Assembly: GCF_900094565.1 (NCBI RefSeq)
Contig: NZ_FMAF01000029.1
Location: 21,467 to 85,466, forward strand
Source of the DNA: Martinezella lusitana
GTDB lineage: Bacteria > Pseudomonadota > Alphaproteobacteria > Rhizobiales > Rhizobiaceae
Direction of reading: 5' to 3'
Length of the DNA: 64,000 nucleotides
This document shows, in pieces, positions 52,029 to 61,479 of the stretch (positions within the stretch are counted from its first letter, which is position 1; every line of letters starts with the position of its first letter). The notes under the pieces were generated by a model. That model was not told where the DNA came from, searched no databases, and was given only the letters and a program-made list of their open reading frames with translations. Made by a program: the position numbers and the translations under genes.

Positions 52029-52651
52029 GAAAGCTGTGCTCCTCGGCGCGGGCAACCGGATGGGGGCCTGCCTGTCGCTGGGACAAGCCGGACGCGATCC
52101 GCCGTTGCTGCACCGGATAATGAAAGTCGCGATTGGTTGTACGGCGATGACAGCATCCAGACGGCAGCCGGGGCATTACTTCCCTGGGGTCTGTTCACTT
52201 CCTGAAAAAGCTGCTGCGGTAACATCCGTAACCAAGCGAGATCAACTATGCCTTAGACCCAACCGGGTCCGATGAATTTGCTCTCTAAAGAGCGTTTGGT
52301 GGCTCTCCACCGATGAATTTCCCGCCTGAGGCTGAAAATTCAGATATCCACTGTTGGAGCAGAAGCTCTTGTAGACGGCGGATGACTGCCGCTTATGGCG
52401 CCTGGTACTCGAGGCGGCTGCCTTTGCGGCGACTCTATCCCGTCAACACTTCTACCCTAACATGCGTTGTATGTTTTATCTGTCACAATAGCAAGGGAAA
52501 AGCCAAGTATGCCATAATATTGATGGATTCGTCGGATGATGAGAATGAAGGAGGGCGTCTTCTGATTCTTCTCCCGGCGTATCGCCGGGCGGCGCCATCA
52601 CGTCACACTTGGTTCCCGTTATGGGACTTCAAAAACAACGTCGAAACCAAT
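52029..52651. other. Divergent promoter/leader region between rne and the amidase gene
   Basis: About 620 bases with no credible gene. A perfect stem-loop CCCGGCG-TAT-CGCCGGG lies at 52573-52589, on the amidase side. I could not identify sigma-70 hexamers with confidence. A long leader for rne would fit the known autoregulation of rne mRNA in other bacteria, but no specific element is recognised. Confidence 0.5.
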
Positions 52652-53920
52652 ATGGGGCGCGTTGGACACGTGTTAAAGGGATTGCGGCATGCGGCGGAGA
52701 CTGGCGTGAGGGCTTTGCGACTTGCGATGGCGACCTTCGCCCTCATGATGCTGGCAGCGTTTTTGCCGTTCGCGGCGACGAATGCGGCGGCCGATCCCGT
52801 GCTGGCCTTTGGCGCCCGTATCGCCGGCGACGATGCCCGCACGCGCATCGTGATCGACATGGATCGCGAGCCGACCTTTTCGGTTCATTATCTCGACAAT
52901 CCGGTTCGCGTCGTGGTCGATCTCCCGGCGACTGCCTTCGGTTTTCCGGCTGCGGATTTGAAGGCGGCCGGTCTCTTCAAGGATATTCGTTACGGGACGA
53001 TGGACGCAGACAGCGCCCGAATCGTTCTGACGGCGAAAAAGCCCGTGAAGCTGGTCATGGCCAAGGTGCAGGCCAATGAAGACGGTAAGGGCAGCCGCCT
53101 CGTGCTCGATGCCGAAATGCTGCCCGCTGAGCAATTCACCGAGCTTGTAAAAGAGCAGAGCTGGACGAGCGATGATACGGCAAAGGATGTCGGCCCGGTC
53201 GAATCGACGCAAAAAGCCGATCCGAATACCTTCCTCGTGGCTGTCGATGCCGGCCACGGCGGCATCGACGCCGGTGCGACCGGCAGCGATGGCGTCACGC
53301 AGGAAAAGGACATCACGCTCGCCTTCGCAAAGATGTTCGCCGACAAGCTGAATGCCCAGCCTGGCATCAAGGCGTTTCTCGTACGCGACAAGGATCAGTA
53401 TCTGTCGCTGTCGGAACGGGTGACCATCGCCCGCCAGAATCACGCCTCGCTTTTCATTTCCCTTCATGCCGATACGCTCAAGCAGAAGGATATTCGCGGC
53501 GCGACTGTTTATACGATCTCCGACAAGGCTTCGGACAGGCTCGCCGGCGAAGTGGCCGACCGCGAAAACAATTCCGATCAGATCGCCGCCGCCGACACGC
53601 AGGCTCAGCCGCCCGCCGTTACCGACATCCTGATGGACTTGACCCGGCGGGAGACGCAGGCCTTCTCCATCTCACTGGCGCAGGATGTGTTGTCCTCGTT
53701 CAATGGGCAGGTCTCCACGATCAATAATCCGCATCGCCACGCCGGCTTCCGCGTGCTGCAGGCGCCGGACGTTCCGTCCATTCTGCTCGAACTGGGCTTT
53801 CTCTCCAACAAGGACGACGAGAAATTGCTGCTCGATCTCGACTGGCGGCAAAAGGTGGCCGATCGGCTGACAGAGGCCGTGAAGCAATATCGCGTATCGA
53901 TCATCGCAAATGGTGGCTAG
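52652..53920 (+). CDS. amiC: N-acetylmuramoyl-L-alanine amidase (AmiC type) with AMIN domain
   Basis: Periplasmic amidase that splits septal peptidoglycan during daughter-cell separation. The predicted protein (422 residues) has a signal peptide (MATFALMMLAAFLPFAATNA segment), then an AMIN domain (ARTRIVIDMDREPTFSVHYL). The Amidase_3 domain contains VAVDAGHGGIDAGATGSDGV, ERVTIARQNHASLFISLHAD and the final catalytic Glu in ILLELGFLSNKDDEKLL. The start is uncertain: ATG 52652 lacks a clear binding site, and ATG 52727 would still keep a signal peptide. PBP1A follows 258 bases downstream. Confidence 0.93.
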   Translation: MGRVGHVLKGLRHAAETGVRALRLAMATFALMMLAAFLPFAATNAAADPVLAFGARIAGDDARTRIVIDMDREPTFSVHYLDNPVRVVVDLPATAFGFPAADLKAAGLFKDIRYGTMDADSARIVLTAKKPVKLVMAKVQANEDGKGSRLVLDAEMLPAEQFTELVKEQSWTSDDTAKDVGPVESTQKADPNTFLVAVDAGHGGIDAGATGSDGVTQEKDITLAFAKMFADKLNAQPGIKAFLVRDKDQYLSLSERVTIARQNHASLFISLHADTLKQKDIRGATVYTISDKASDRLAGEVADRENNSDQIAAADTQAQPPAVTDILMDLTRRETQAFSISLAQDVLSSFNGQVSTINNPHRHAGFRVLQAPDVPSILLELGFLSNKDDEKLLLDLDWRQKVADRLTEAVKQYRVSIIANGG

Positions 53921-54178
53921 CCGCGTCATGCATCCGGTCGTACGTGGCTTCCATGTAACAGCTGCTATTATTAGCGCCTAATGAAACTGGGAATACTGGA
54001 GACAAGCCCTATTTTGCTCACATTCCCGCCTTTACAGCAAAGTATCGTTCGTCCGCGGGTCGCACACGGCTTTGTCTCGCCGCCGTCTTGCATTAACACC
54101 GCGGGCGTGCAAAACGCCCGTGGTTATGCGATGATCTCGCGCATATGCCGCATGAAGAACAAGCACCGGTAGTATCAC

Positions 54179-56638
54179 ATGATCAGACTGATTGGATATT
54201 TCTTTGGGCTGGGCTGCCTCCTGTTTCTGGGTGCTGCCGCGGCTGCGGCTATCTATCTGAGCGTCGTTTCCAAGGAACTTCCCGACTACGAAGTGCTTGC
54301 GAAATATGCGCCTCCGGTGACGACCCGCATTCATGCCGGCAACGGCGCGCTGATGAAGGAATATTCGCGGGAGAACAGACTTTTCGTGCCGATTCAGGCT
54401 ATACCTGACCGCGTCAAGGCCGCCTTCCTCTCCGCTGAAGACAAGAATTTCTACAATCATCCCGGCGTCGACGTCGGCGGCCTGGCACGCGCCGTTGTGG
54501 TGAACCTGCAGAACATCGGCTCCGGCCGCCGCTTCGTCGGCGCGTCGACCATCACGCAGCAGGTCGCCAAGAACTTCCTGCTGTCCGCGGACCAGACCTT
54601 CGACCGCAAGATCAAGGAAGCGATTCTGTCGTTCCGCATCGAGCAGGCCTATAGCAAGGACAAGATCCTAGAGCTCTACCTCAACGAGATCTACTTCGGC
54701 CTCAATTCCTATGGCATCGCCGGCGCTTCGCTCACCTATTTCGACAAGTCCGTCAACGAGCTGACCATCGCCGAAGCGGCCTATCTCGCGTCGCTCCCCA
54801 AGGGTCCTTCCAACTACAATCCGTTCCGCCGTCCGGAAGCAGCGATCACCCGCCGCAATTGGGTGATCGACCGCATGGTGGAGAATGGTTATGTCAGCCA
54901 GAGCGATGGCGAGGACGCCAAGAAGCAGCCGCTCGGCGTCGTGCCGCCAAAGAGCGGTCCGTCGCTGTTTGCCTCGGACTATTTTGCCGAAGAAGTGCGC
55001 CGGCAATTGATCGACCAATATGGCGAAAAGACCCTTTATGAAGGCGGTCTCTCGGTTCGCACTTCGCTCGATCCGCAGATGCAGCTGGAAGCGCGCAAGG
55101 CTTTGCAGGATGGTCTCGTCGATTATGACGAGCGCCGCGGCTATCGCGGCCCGATCAAGCAGATCACGACGTCGCAGGATTGGGGCGTCGAGCTTGCCAA
55201 GGTCCCGACCTTGAGCGACGTTCCCGAATGGCAGGTCGCCGTCGTACTCTCCGCGTCCGATCAGGCCGTCGACATCGGCTTGCAGCCGAGCGTCGATGCT
55301 GGCGGCAAGGTTTCAACGGATCGCAGGCGTGGCACGATCGCCGCAGCCGACATGCGCTGGGCTTTCCGCTCGGCCGGCGGCAAGGCTGTGAAATCACCCA
55401 GCGGCGTGCTGAGCCCGGGCGATGTGATTTTCGTGCAGAAAACCGGTGGTGCCGATTCCAGCACCTATCGCTTGCGCCAGCCGCCGAAGGTGCAGGGTGG
55501 CCTGGTCGTCATGGATCCGCATACGGGCCGCGTGCTCGCCATGGTCGGCGGCTTCTCCTATGCGCAATCCGAGTTCAACCGTGCAACCCAGGCAAAACGT
55601 CAGCCGGGCTCGTCGTTCAAGCCCTTCGTCTACGCGGCGGCAATGGACAACGGCTATACGCCGGCCTCGGTCATCCTCGATGACCCGCTGCAGATCACCC
55701 TCAGCAATGGGGATGTCTGGAAACCGACAAACTATGAAGGCGAGGGCGGGGGCGTCCACACGCTGCGCTTCGCCATCGAACATTCCCGCAACCTGATGAC
55801 GGTTCGTCTCGCCGCCGACATGGGCATGCCGCTCGTCGCTGAATATGCCGAGCGCTTCGGGATCTACGATCATATGAATCCGGTTCTCGCCATGTCGCTG
55901 GGCGCCGGCGAGACGACGGTGCTGCGCATGGTCTCGGCCTATTCGGTCATCGCCAACGGCGGCAAGCAGATCAAGCCGACGCTGATCGACCGCATTCAGG
56001 ACCGCTACGGCAAGACCATCTTCAAACATGAGGAGCGCGTCTGCGACAGCTGCAATGTCAGCGCCTGGCAAAATCAGGACGAACCTGTGATCGCCGACAA
56101 TCGCGAGCAGGTGCTCGATCCGATGACCGCCTATCAGGTCACGTCGATGATGCAGGGCGTCATCATCCGCGGTACGGCGGCCGGCAAGATCAAGCTCAAC
56201 ACCGATGTCGCCGGCAAGACCGGTACGACCAACGATGAAAAGGATTCTTGGTTCGTTGGCTTCACGCCGAGCCTCGTCGCCGGCCTGTATGTCGGTTACG
56301 ACACCCCCGCCACGCTCGGCAGGGGTGGCACCGGCAGCGGGCTTGCCGCGCCGATCTTCAACGAATTCATGCAGGCTGCCACGAAGGATGAGGCGCCGGA
56401 GAAATTCCAGGTTCCGGCTGGCATGACGATGATGGCGGTCAATCGCGCGACCGGTATGGCGGCGGAACCAGGCGATCCGAGCGCCATCATGGAAGCCTTC
56501 AAGCCCGGCACCGGCCCGGCTACGAGCTTGACGGTCATTGGTGGCGGCGAGGCTGCGCAGGTTGCGCCAGAGGAAATTCTGAGGACGTCGCCGCAGGCGA
56601 ACCAGGCTGTTACCTCCGGGTCGGGCGGCCTCTTCTGA
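54179..56638 (+). CDS. mrcA: Penicillin-binding protein 1A
   Basis: Bifunctional peptidoglycan synthase of 819 residues anchored by an N-terminal membrane helix (GYFFGLGCLLFLGAAAAAAI). The GT51 glycosyltransferase domain includes FLSAEDKNFYNHPGVDVGGL and GASTITQQVAKNFLLS. The transpeptidase domain has the Ser-x-x-Lys in PGSSFKPFVYAAAMDNG, Ser-x-Asn in IEHSRNLMTVRLA and the KTG triad in AGKTGTTNDEKDSWFVGF. An OB-like insert lies between the domains (about residues 320-430). A perfect 11-bp hairpin follows the stop. Confidence 0.96.
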   Translation: MIRLIGYFFGLGCLLFLGAAAAAAIYLSVVSKELPDYEVLAKYAPPVTTRIHAGNGALMKEYSRENRLFVPIQAIPDRVKAAFLSAEDKNFYNHPGVDVGGLARAVVVNLQNIGSGRRFVGASTITQQVAKNFLLSADQTFDRKIKEAILSFRIEQAYSKDKILELYLNEIYFGLNSYGIAGASLTYFDKSVNELTIAEAAYLASLPKGPSNYNPFRRPEAAITRRNWVIDRMVENGYVSQSDGEDAKKQPLGVVPPKSGPSLFASDYFAEEVRRQLIDQYGEKTLYEGGLSVRTSLDPQMQLEARKALQDGLVDYDERRGYRGPIKQITTSQDWGVELAKVPTLSDVPEWQVAVVLSASDQAVDIGLQPSVDAGGKVSTDRRRGTIAAADMRWAFRSAGGKAVKSPSGVLSPGDVIFVQKTGGADSSTYRLRQPPKVQGGLVVMDPHTGRVLAMVGGFSYAQSEFNRATQAKRQPGSSFKPFVYAAAMDNGYTPASVILDDPLQITLSNGDVWKPTNYEGEGGGVHTLRFAIEHSRNLMTVRLAADMGMPLVAEYAERFGIYDHMNPVLAMSLGAGETTVLRMVSAYSVIANGGKQIKPTLIDRIQDRYGKTIFKHEERVCDSCNVSAWQNQDEPVIADNREQVLDPMTAYQVTSMMQGVIIRGTAAGKIKLNTDVAGKTGTTNDEKDSWFVGFTPSLVAGLYVGYDTPATLGRGGTGSGLAAPIFNEFMQAATKDEAPEKFQVPAGMTMMAVNRATGMAAEPGDPSAIMEAFKPGTGPATSLTVIGGGEAAQVAPEEILRTSPQANQAVTSGSGGLF

Positions 56639-56661
56639 TCCCATCCTATTTGTCCGATCAT

Positions 56662-56691
56662 CATGCCGCGGGGCTTTACACCCGCGGCATG
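56662..56691 (+). terminator. Strong hairpin after PBP1A
   Basis: CATGCCGCGGG (56662-56672) pairs perfectly with CCCGCGGCATG (56681-56691) around an 8-base loop. There is no T-run, so it may be a Rho-assisted terminator or an mRNA-stabilising stem. Confidence 0.55.
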
Positions 56692-56764
56692 TATATCTAT
56701 GTCACCAGCATTCTTTGAATTGAACAACGGTTCACATCGAACCGCCGAATAAAGAAGCAGGATT

Positions 56765-57896
56765 ATGCGAGCGGAAATCGAGAAAATAGTCGACGAAACC
56801 AAGCAGGCCATAAGCCTGCTGAGGAGGCATCTTTGACTGGGACCAGGCGGTAAGACGACTGGACTGGTTGAACAACAAGTCAGAGGACCCGACCCTCTGG
56901 AACGATGCTGCCGAAGCGCAGAAACTCATGCGCGAGCGCCAGCATCTCGATGATGGCATCAGCGGCGTACGTGCGCTCGAACAGCAGCTTAACGACAATA
57001 TCGACCTGATCGCGCTTGGCGAGGAAGAGGGCGACGACGATGTCGTCCGCGAAGCCGAAGAGGCTCTCAAGAGCCTGAAAGCGGAAGCTGCGCGCCGGCA
57101 GGTGGAGGCTATGCTCTCGGGCGAGGCCGATTCCAACGATACTTATGTCGAAGTCCATTCGGGCGCCGGCGGCACCGAGAGCCAGGACTGGGCGAACATG
57201 CTGCTGCGCATGTACACCCGCTGGGCCGAACGCCAGCGTTTCAAGGTGGAACTGCTCGAAGTCCATGACGGCGAGGAAGCCGGCATCAAGTCGGCAACGC
57301 TTCTGGTCAAGGGCCACAATGCCTATGGTTGGCTGAAGACCGAATCGGGCGTTCACCGCCTGGTCCGCATCTCACCCTATGACAGCAACGCACGTCGTCA
57401 CACGTCTTTCTCGTCGATCTGGGTCTACCCCGTCGTCGACGACTCGATCCAGATCGACATTAACGAAAGCGACTGCCGCATCGACACCTACCGTTCGTCC
57501 GGCGCCGGCGGCCAGCACGTCAACACCACCGACTCGGCCGTGCGCATCACCCATATCCCGACGGGTATCGTCGTGCAGTGCCAGCAGGAACGCTCACAGC
57601 ACAAGAACCGCGCAAAGGCGTGGGACATGCTGCGCGCCCGCATGTACGAGGCGGAGCTGATGAAGCGGGAAGAGGCTGCCAATGCCGAAGCTGCTTCGAA
57701 GACCGATATCGGCTGGGGTCACCAGATCCGGTCCTACGTCCTGCAGCCCTATCAGCTCGTCAAGGATCTGCGCACCGGCGTGGCCAGCACGGCTCCCAGC
57801 GATGTGCTGGACGGTGATCTCAATGAGTTCATGGAAGCCGCTCTCGCGCACCGCATCAGCGGCGCGGCAGACGCGGTTGTCGACGACGTCGAGTAA
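56765..57896 (+). CDS. prfB: Peptide chain release factor 2, with programmed +1 frameshift
   Basis: Release factor recognising UGA and UAA. It is encoded in two frames: ATG 56765 to CTT 56831-56833, then an in-frame TGA at 56834-56836 bypassed by a +1 shift to GAC 56835-56837, giving 376 residues. The recoding signal is classic: an internal Shine-Dalgarno-like AGGAGG at 56822-56827 a few bases before CTTTGAC. The hydrolysis motif GGQ is present (SSGAGGQHVNTTDSAVRITH). The stop-codon tripeptide, SPF in E. coli, reads SPY here (RISPYDSNARRHTSF). The shift autoregulates RF2 levels in other bacteria. Confidence 0.96.
56822..56837 (+). promoter_or_regulatory. RF2 programmed frameshift signal
   Basis: AGGAGG, then CATCTTTGAC: slippery CUU codon, internal UGA stop and following C, preceded by a strong internal Shine-Dalgarno sequence. 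This is the arrangement known to drive efficient +1 frameshifting when RF2 is scarce. Confidence 0.95.
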
Positions 57897-57918
57897 CCTC
57901 AAATATACCGAGATAACC

Positions 57919-57945
57919 AAAAGCCCGGGAAACGGGGCTTTTTTC
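57919..57945. terminator. Terminator between prfB and nadK
   Basis: AAAAGCCC and GGGCTTTT form a stem around a short G/A loop, followed by a T-run on the plus strand. It lies between convergent genes; the A-run on the other side gives some activity toward nadK too. Confidence 0.8.
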
Positions 57946-57965
57946 ATGTGGCCATGCCATGGGCT

Positions 57966-58739
57966 TCAATCCGAAAATTGTTCCGCAAGTATCCGCTCCG
58001 ACCAGGAGCGATCCGGATCGGAAAGGATGCGCGCGGTCGTGTCCTCGGTCTGGGCGATTCGCACGCTCAGTACCGATTTGACCTCGGCATTGTCGGCAAC
58101 GGCGTTGACCGGTCTTTTTTCCGGCTCCAGCACGGTGATGTCGATCGACACCTTGTTCGGCAAGAGAGCGCCGCGCCAGCGGCGGGGGCGGAACGCGCTG
58201 ACGGGCGTCATGGCAAGCAGCGGCGCTTCAAGTGGAAGAATGGGGCCGTGCGCCGAAAGATTGTAGGCTGTGGAGCCAGCAGGCGTCGTGACCATCAAGC
58301 CGTCGCAGATCAGCTCCGGCAGGCGCACATGTCCATCGATCTCGACCTTGAGCTTCGCCGCCTGATAGGATTGGCGAAAAAGCGACACCTCGTTGATGGC
58401 AAGCGCGACTGAAGTGCTGCCATCCTCGTTACGGGTGCTCATCTGCAGCGGATGAAAAGCATTTTCCACAGCTGCGTCAATGCGCTCCGCCAGGCAATCC
58501 GTGCGGTAGTCGTTCATCAGGAAGCCGATGGAGCCGCGATTCATGCCATAGACGCGCTTGCCGGAATTCATCGTCTTGTGCAGCGTCTGGAGCATGAAGC
58601 CGTCGCCGCCGAGCGCCACGACCACATCCGCTTCCTGCTGCGGCGTCTGGCCATAGAGGCGAATCAGCTCTTCCTGTGCCTCCAATGCTTCCGGCGCAGT
58701 TGAGGCGAGAAAACAAACAGATTGAAAACTACGCGACAT
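57966..58739 (-). CDS. nadK: NAD kinase
   Basis: Makes NADP from NAD and ATP (or polyphosphate). The 257-residue protein has the GGDG motif in VVVALGGDGFMLQTLHKTMN, the NRGSIGFLMNDY segment, and INEVSLFRQSYQAAKLKVEI. The second binding motif is CDGLMVTTPAGSTAYNLSAH. Length matches the short alphaproteobacterial NAD kinases. ATG 58739. It stands alone and is divergent from the tRNA-Thr gene. Confidence 0.95.
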   Translation of the reverse strand: MSRSFQSVCFLASTAPEALEAQEELIRLYGQTPQQEADVVVALGGDGFMLQTLHKTMNSGKRVYGMNRGSIGFLMNDYRTDCLAERIDAAVENAFHPLQMSTRNEDGSTSVALAINEVSLFRQSYQAAKLKVEIDGHVRLPELICDGLMVTTPAGSTAYNLSAHGPILPLEAPLLAMTPVSAFRPRRWRGALLPNKVSIDITVLEPEKRPVNAVADNAEVKSVLSVRIAQTEDTTARILSDPDRSWSERILAEQFSD

Positions 58740-58907
58740 GTAATGTCCTTTTAATGATCGTACTACGTAATGATATTCCCCCTATGCGACAAGACGTTTT
58801 GTAAAGACTGGTGAATCCCCAATCCGCTCTTGTGCGAGGGATCATGGGGAAGGCGGCCGATTTTCTCTTTACAGGAAATCAAAATCTGCTACTTGGCATG
58901 CCGATGT

Positions 58908-58983
<76 letters not shown>

Positions 58984-59114
58984 GATCTTTTCAAGAATAT
59001 GGTGGCCGTGTTATCGCTGGTATGGAAAACCGGCGGCAGCAGACCAATATGTAGATGCCGACGCCTTCGGGACGTTCGCAACGATCATCAACAACATCGT
59101 GTCCTTGGAAAAAC

Positions 59115-59384
59115 ATGACCCTCAAGCCCAAGAAGCCTAAACTCGAGCACTCCGAGCTGTCGGGTGAGTTCACCGATGACGATGTGACCGTTTTGGTCGA
59201 TATCTTTCGTCCGGCCGGCAGCAATGCCGACTGGCGGATGGAAGTCATCACGCCGGAAGAGGATCTGATCGAATGGGAGGAGCCCTTCGCGACCGACCGT
59301 GAAGCTTTCGACGAATTCCTGGCAACGATTGCACGCGATGGCATCAGGTCATTTTTCGACGAAGCGGATCCGGCGGTTCACTAG
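59115..59384 (+). CDS. Small acidic protein, function unknown
   Basis: An 89-residue soluble acidic protein with a basic start (MTLKPKKPKLE) and a pattern like TDDDVTVLVDIFRPAGSNAD, then DLIEWEEPFATDREAFDEFL. No signal peptide or known domain is recognised. ATG 59115 is favoured over a longer frame from 59055 because coding-like sequence begins there. It follows tRNA-Thr by 131 bases and may be read from the same transcript. Confidence 0.65.
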   Translation: MTLKPKKPKLEHSELSGEFTDDDVTVLVDIFRPAGSNADWRMEVITPEEDLIEWEEPFATDREAFDEFLATIARDGIRSFFDEADPAVH

Positions 59385-59524
59385 CAGGCCCCAGCGGCTC
59401 TGCCGGCTTCAAATTGCGCCTCGGCTCTCCGCCGGGGCTTCATTGGGCCAATGCCTTAAAATGCGGGCTCATTTACAATGTTTGCAATAGGCATACACTC
59501 ATCTCGTCAGTGGCGGGTGAGGAT

Positions 59525-59824
59525 ATGTTCATGCGCAAGACATCGAGGTATGTCGTCTTGGGATTGCCGCTTGTTGCGATCGCGGTGATTACCAGCGTGT
59601 CGGCGTTGGCCGGCGAGAATTGCTACTGCAAGAATACGGATGGTAAGCAGCATGCGGTCGGCGAGGTCGCCTGCATGACCGTGGGCGGCAAGAGCTATCT
59701 CGCGCAATGCGAGATGAACCTCAATGTCACCTCGTGGTCGAAGCTGCAGGAGGGATGTCCGGTTACCCAAAGATCGCTCTGGCGGCAATCGGCTTGGCAC
59801 GTGACACCGATTGCCCTTCGCTGA
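59525..59824 (+). CDS. Small exported Cys-rich protein, function unknown
   Basis: A 99-residue protein with a signal peptide (VVLGLPLVAIAVITSVSALA, then GENCYCKN). The mature part holds five Cys (NCYCKNTDGK, EVACMTVGG, LAQCEMN, EGCPVT), suggesting disulfide bonds in the periplasm. No family recognised. The C-terminal 20 residues after EGCPVT look less coding-like. It is convergent with the methyltransferase gene (11-base gap). Confidence 0.6.
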   Translation: MFMRKTSRYVVLGLPLVAIAVITSVSALAGENCYCKNTDGKQHAVGEVACMTVGGKSYLAQCEMNLNVTSWSKLQEGCPVTQRSLWRQSAWHVTPIALR

Positions 59825-59835
59825 ACATTGCCGCT

Positions 59836-60630
59836 CTAATGGCAGCGATAGGCGCGTTCGGAAATGGCACCCATGCCGGAACGGGTCATGAGTTCGTAGA
59901 GAAGACGCCGGCTGAAGGGATTGTGCAGGCGCACGGCGTCGGACCCCAGAAAATGCGTTTCCGCCAATTCGAAGGCTCCGAGGTGCGGCGCCTGTTCTAT
60001 CGCTGCGCGATAGAGGTCGTGAAATTCCCGCCGACAGACATAGGTCTTGTATTTGGTCATGCAGAAGGCGGAGAAGATCTCGTCGTTCTCGCGGAGGAAA
60101 TCGGCGACCCCGACTGTCACTTCCGGCCAGGCGGGATTGAAGGTGTCGTCGAAGATAATGACGCCGTGATCGGCGAGGGTGTCCTTCGCCAGGCTGCTAT
60201 CGCTGACCAAATTGGACAGGCTGTGGCCGCCATCGACGCTGAAGAAGCGCACCGAGCCGACTTTGTCGACGATATCGCTTGGCGATACGTCCGCGCTGTC
60301 GCCGACAACGAGCAGTTCCTCGTCCACGGGCAGGCCGAGCCTGTCTCCGTTTTCGAGAAAGAGGCGATACTGCTCGGAGATGCCGTCCGCCGTATCTCCA
60401 ATATCGAAGAGGTCGATGCCGAGCACGCTGGCGTCAGGCCCTGCAATCTTCTTCAGCAGAAAATAGGAGCGGCCGAAATAGATGCCTATTTCCGCGATGC
60501 CGCCATCAAGATCGTTCTGGTTTTGCCATTCCAGGAGTGAAAGATAAACAAGCGCATCGGGCGGATCGATATATCCCTCCACGCTGCGTAGATCGTGGAA
60601 AATGAACTTTCGGATATTCGGTAGTACCAT
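59836..60630 (-). CDS. Class I SAM-dependent methyltransferase
   Basis: A 264-residue protein with a Rossmann-type methyltransferase core. The SAM-binding strand region is GGIAEIGIYFGRSYFLLKKI, followed by SVLGIDLFDIGDTADG (acidic ribose-binding end) and VRFFSVDGGHSLSNLVSDSS. The Asp-Gly-Gly-His and VIIFDDTFNPAWPEV resemble the Methyltransf_24 group, often seen with sugar or glycan methylation. Substrate unknown. ATG 60630. Confidence 0.8.
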   Translation of the reverse strand: MVLPNIRKFIFHDLRSVEGYIDPPDALVYLSLLEWQNQNDLDGGIAEIGIYFGRSYFLLKKIAGPDASVLGIDLFDIGDTADGISEQYRLFLENGDRLGLPVDEELLVVGDSADVSPSDIVDKVGSVRFFSVDGGHSLSNLVSDSSLAKDTLADHGVIIFDDTFNPAWPEVTVGVADFLRENDEIFSAFCMTKYKTYVCRREFHDLYRAAIEQAPHLGAFELAETHFLGSDAVRLHNPFSRRLLYELMTRSGMGAISERAYRCH

Positions 60631-60741
60631 GCGCGCCGCACCAACCTTGCGTTATGTGACAATCGTTTCCAGCCTTTGAGCTGGTTCCATAACACATAGT
60701 CACATTTCCGGGAGGTCAACCCATGGCGCGTTTTCAGGCGT

Positions 60742-61440
60742 TCAGCCGCCCTGTTTGCGCACCAGCAACAGCGGCTCGCCTTCCTCTTCGTCGGATTTCT
60801 GGAAACTGCCGTCCGGCTTCATATCGAAGGAAAGCGAGGAGCCGTCATTGCCGAGCATCACCAGGCCGAAGCCTTCGGTTGCCCAGAGCGAAAGCTTGAG
60901 ATCGCCGATCTCGCTTGCGCAGTCCCCGCTAGGTGACATCTTGGCGGTGCCGTCCGGATCCTTGTCCGTGGTCAGCGTGATGTCGCAGACCGGTTTGCCG
61001 TCCGGCCGCTGGATGCGCCACGCTCCGGCAAGGCTTGCGACGGTCGGCACGTGATCGACGTCGTCGAGCGCCGGCAACAGCCATGTGGGATCGCCTGCGT
61101 CGCTCTCCCAAGGGGAGCCTTCTTCCTGCTGAAACCGGATGAGCGCCTTCGCTGCGGCATCGACGATAGTGAGCGCACCGTCATCGGTGAAATTCCAGGC
61201 GCTTGCCTTGGAGAGCGCGGGCAGGGCCGCCGCGCAGGCTTCCGCCCCGCTTATGGCGTAGCCGCCGGAGATCGCGCGGGTCTCGAAGGTAAGGCGGCAG
61301 CCTTTGGCGCCGTTTTCGGGCGCAACCAGCCATGCGCCGGCTTGAGCCTTGACGAGTTCGTCGTCAACTGCGCGTGCCGGCTGACCGATTGTGAGAACAA
61401 GGGCGGCGGAGAGCGCCGTAAGGCCAAGAATGCGGATCAA
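60742..61440 (-). CDS. Exported protein with two AprI/Inh-like inhibitor domains
   Basis: A 232-residue periplasmic protein. After a signal peptide (LGLTALSAALVLTIGQPARA) come two related beta-barrel segments. The first has QAGAWLVAPENGAKGCRLTF and SGAEACAAALPALSKASAWN; the second has LAGAWRIQRPDGKPVCDITL and SGDCASEIGDLKLSLWATEG. Both fit the AprI/Inh metalloprotease-inhibitor pattern (AGxW ... C ... C ... W), best known from single-domain Inh proteins. The start is taken as TTG 61440 because GGGGGA lies 7 bases upstream; TTG 61455 is possible. Lies 39 bases downstream of rlmB. Confidence 0.75.
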   Translation of the reverse strand: MIRILGLTALSAALVLTIGQPARAVDDELVKAQAGAWLVAPENGAKGCRLTFETRAISGGYAISGAEACAAALPALSKASAWNFTDDGALTIVDAAAKALIRFQQEEGSPWESDAGDPTWLLPALDDVDHVPTVASLAGAWRIQRPDGKPVCDITLTTDKDPDGTAKMSPSGDCASEIGDLKLSLWATEGFGLVMLGNDGSSLSFDMKPDGSFQKSDEEEGEPLLLVRKQGG

Positions 61441-61479
61441 AGCAAATTCCCCCAACTTGCTGCGGCAGCCGCAGTGTCG

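Noticed and set aside
50076..52205. Plus-strand open frame of 709 codons opposite rne
   Set aside because: Antisense shadow of the RNase E gene with no domain or binding site.
55394..56644. Minus-strand open frame of 416 codons opposite PBP1A
   Set aside because: Antisense shadow of a gene with full catalytic motifs on the plus strand.
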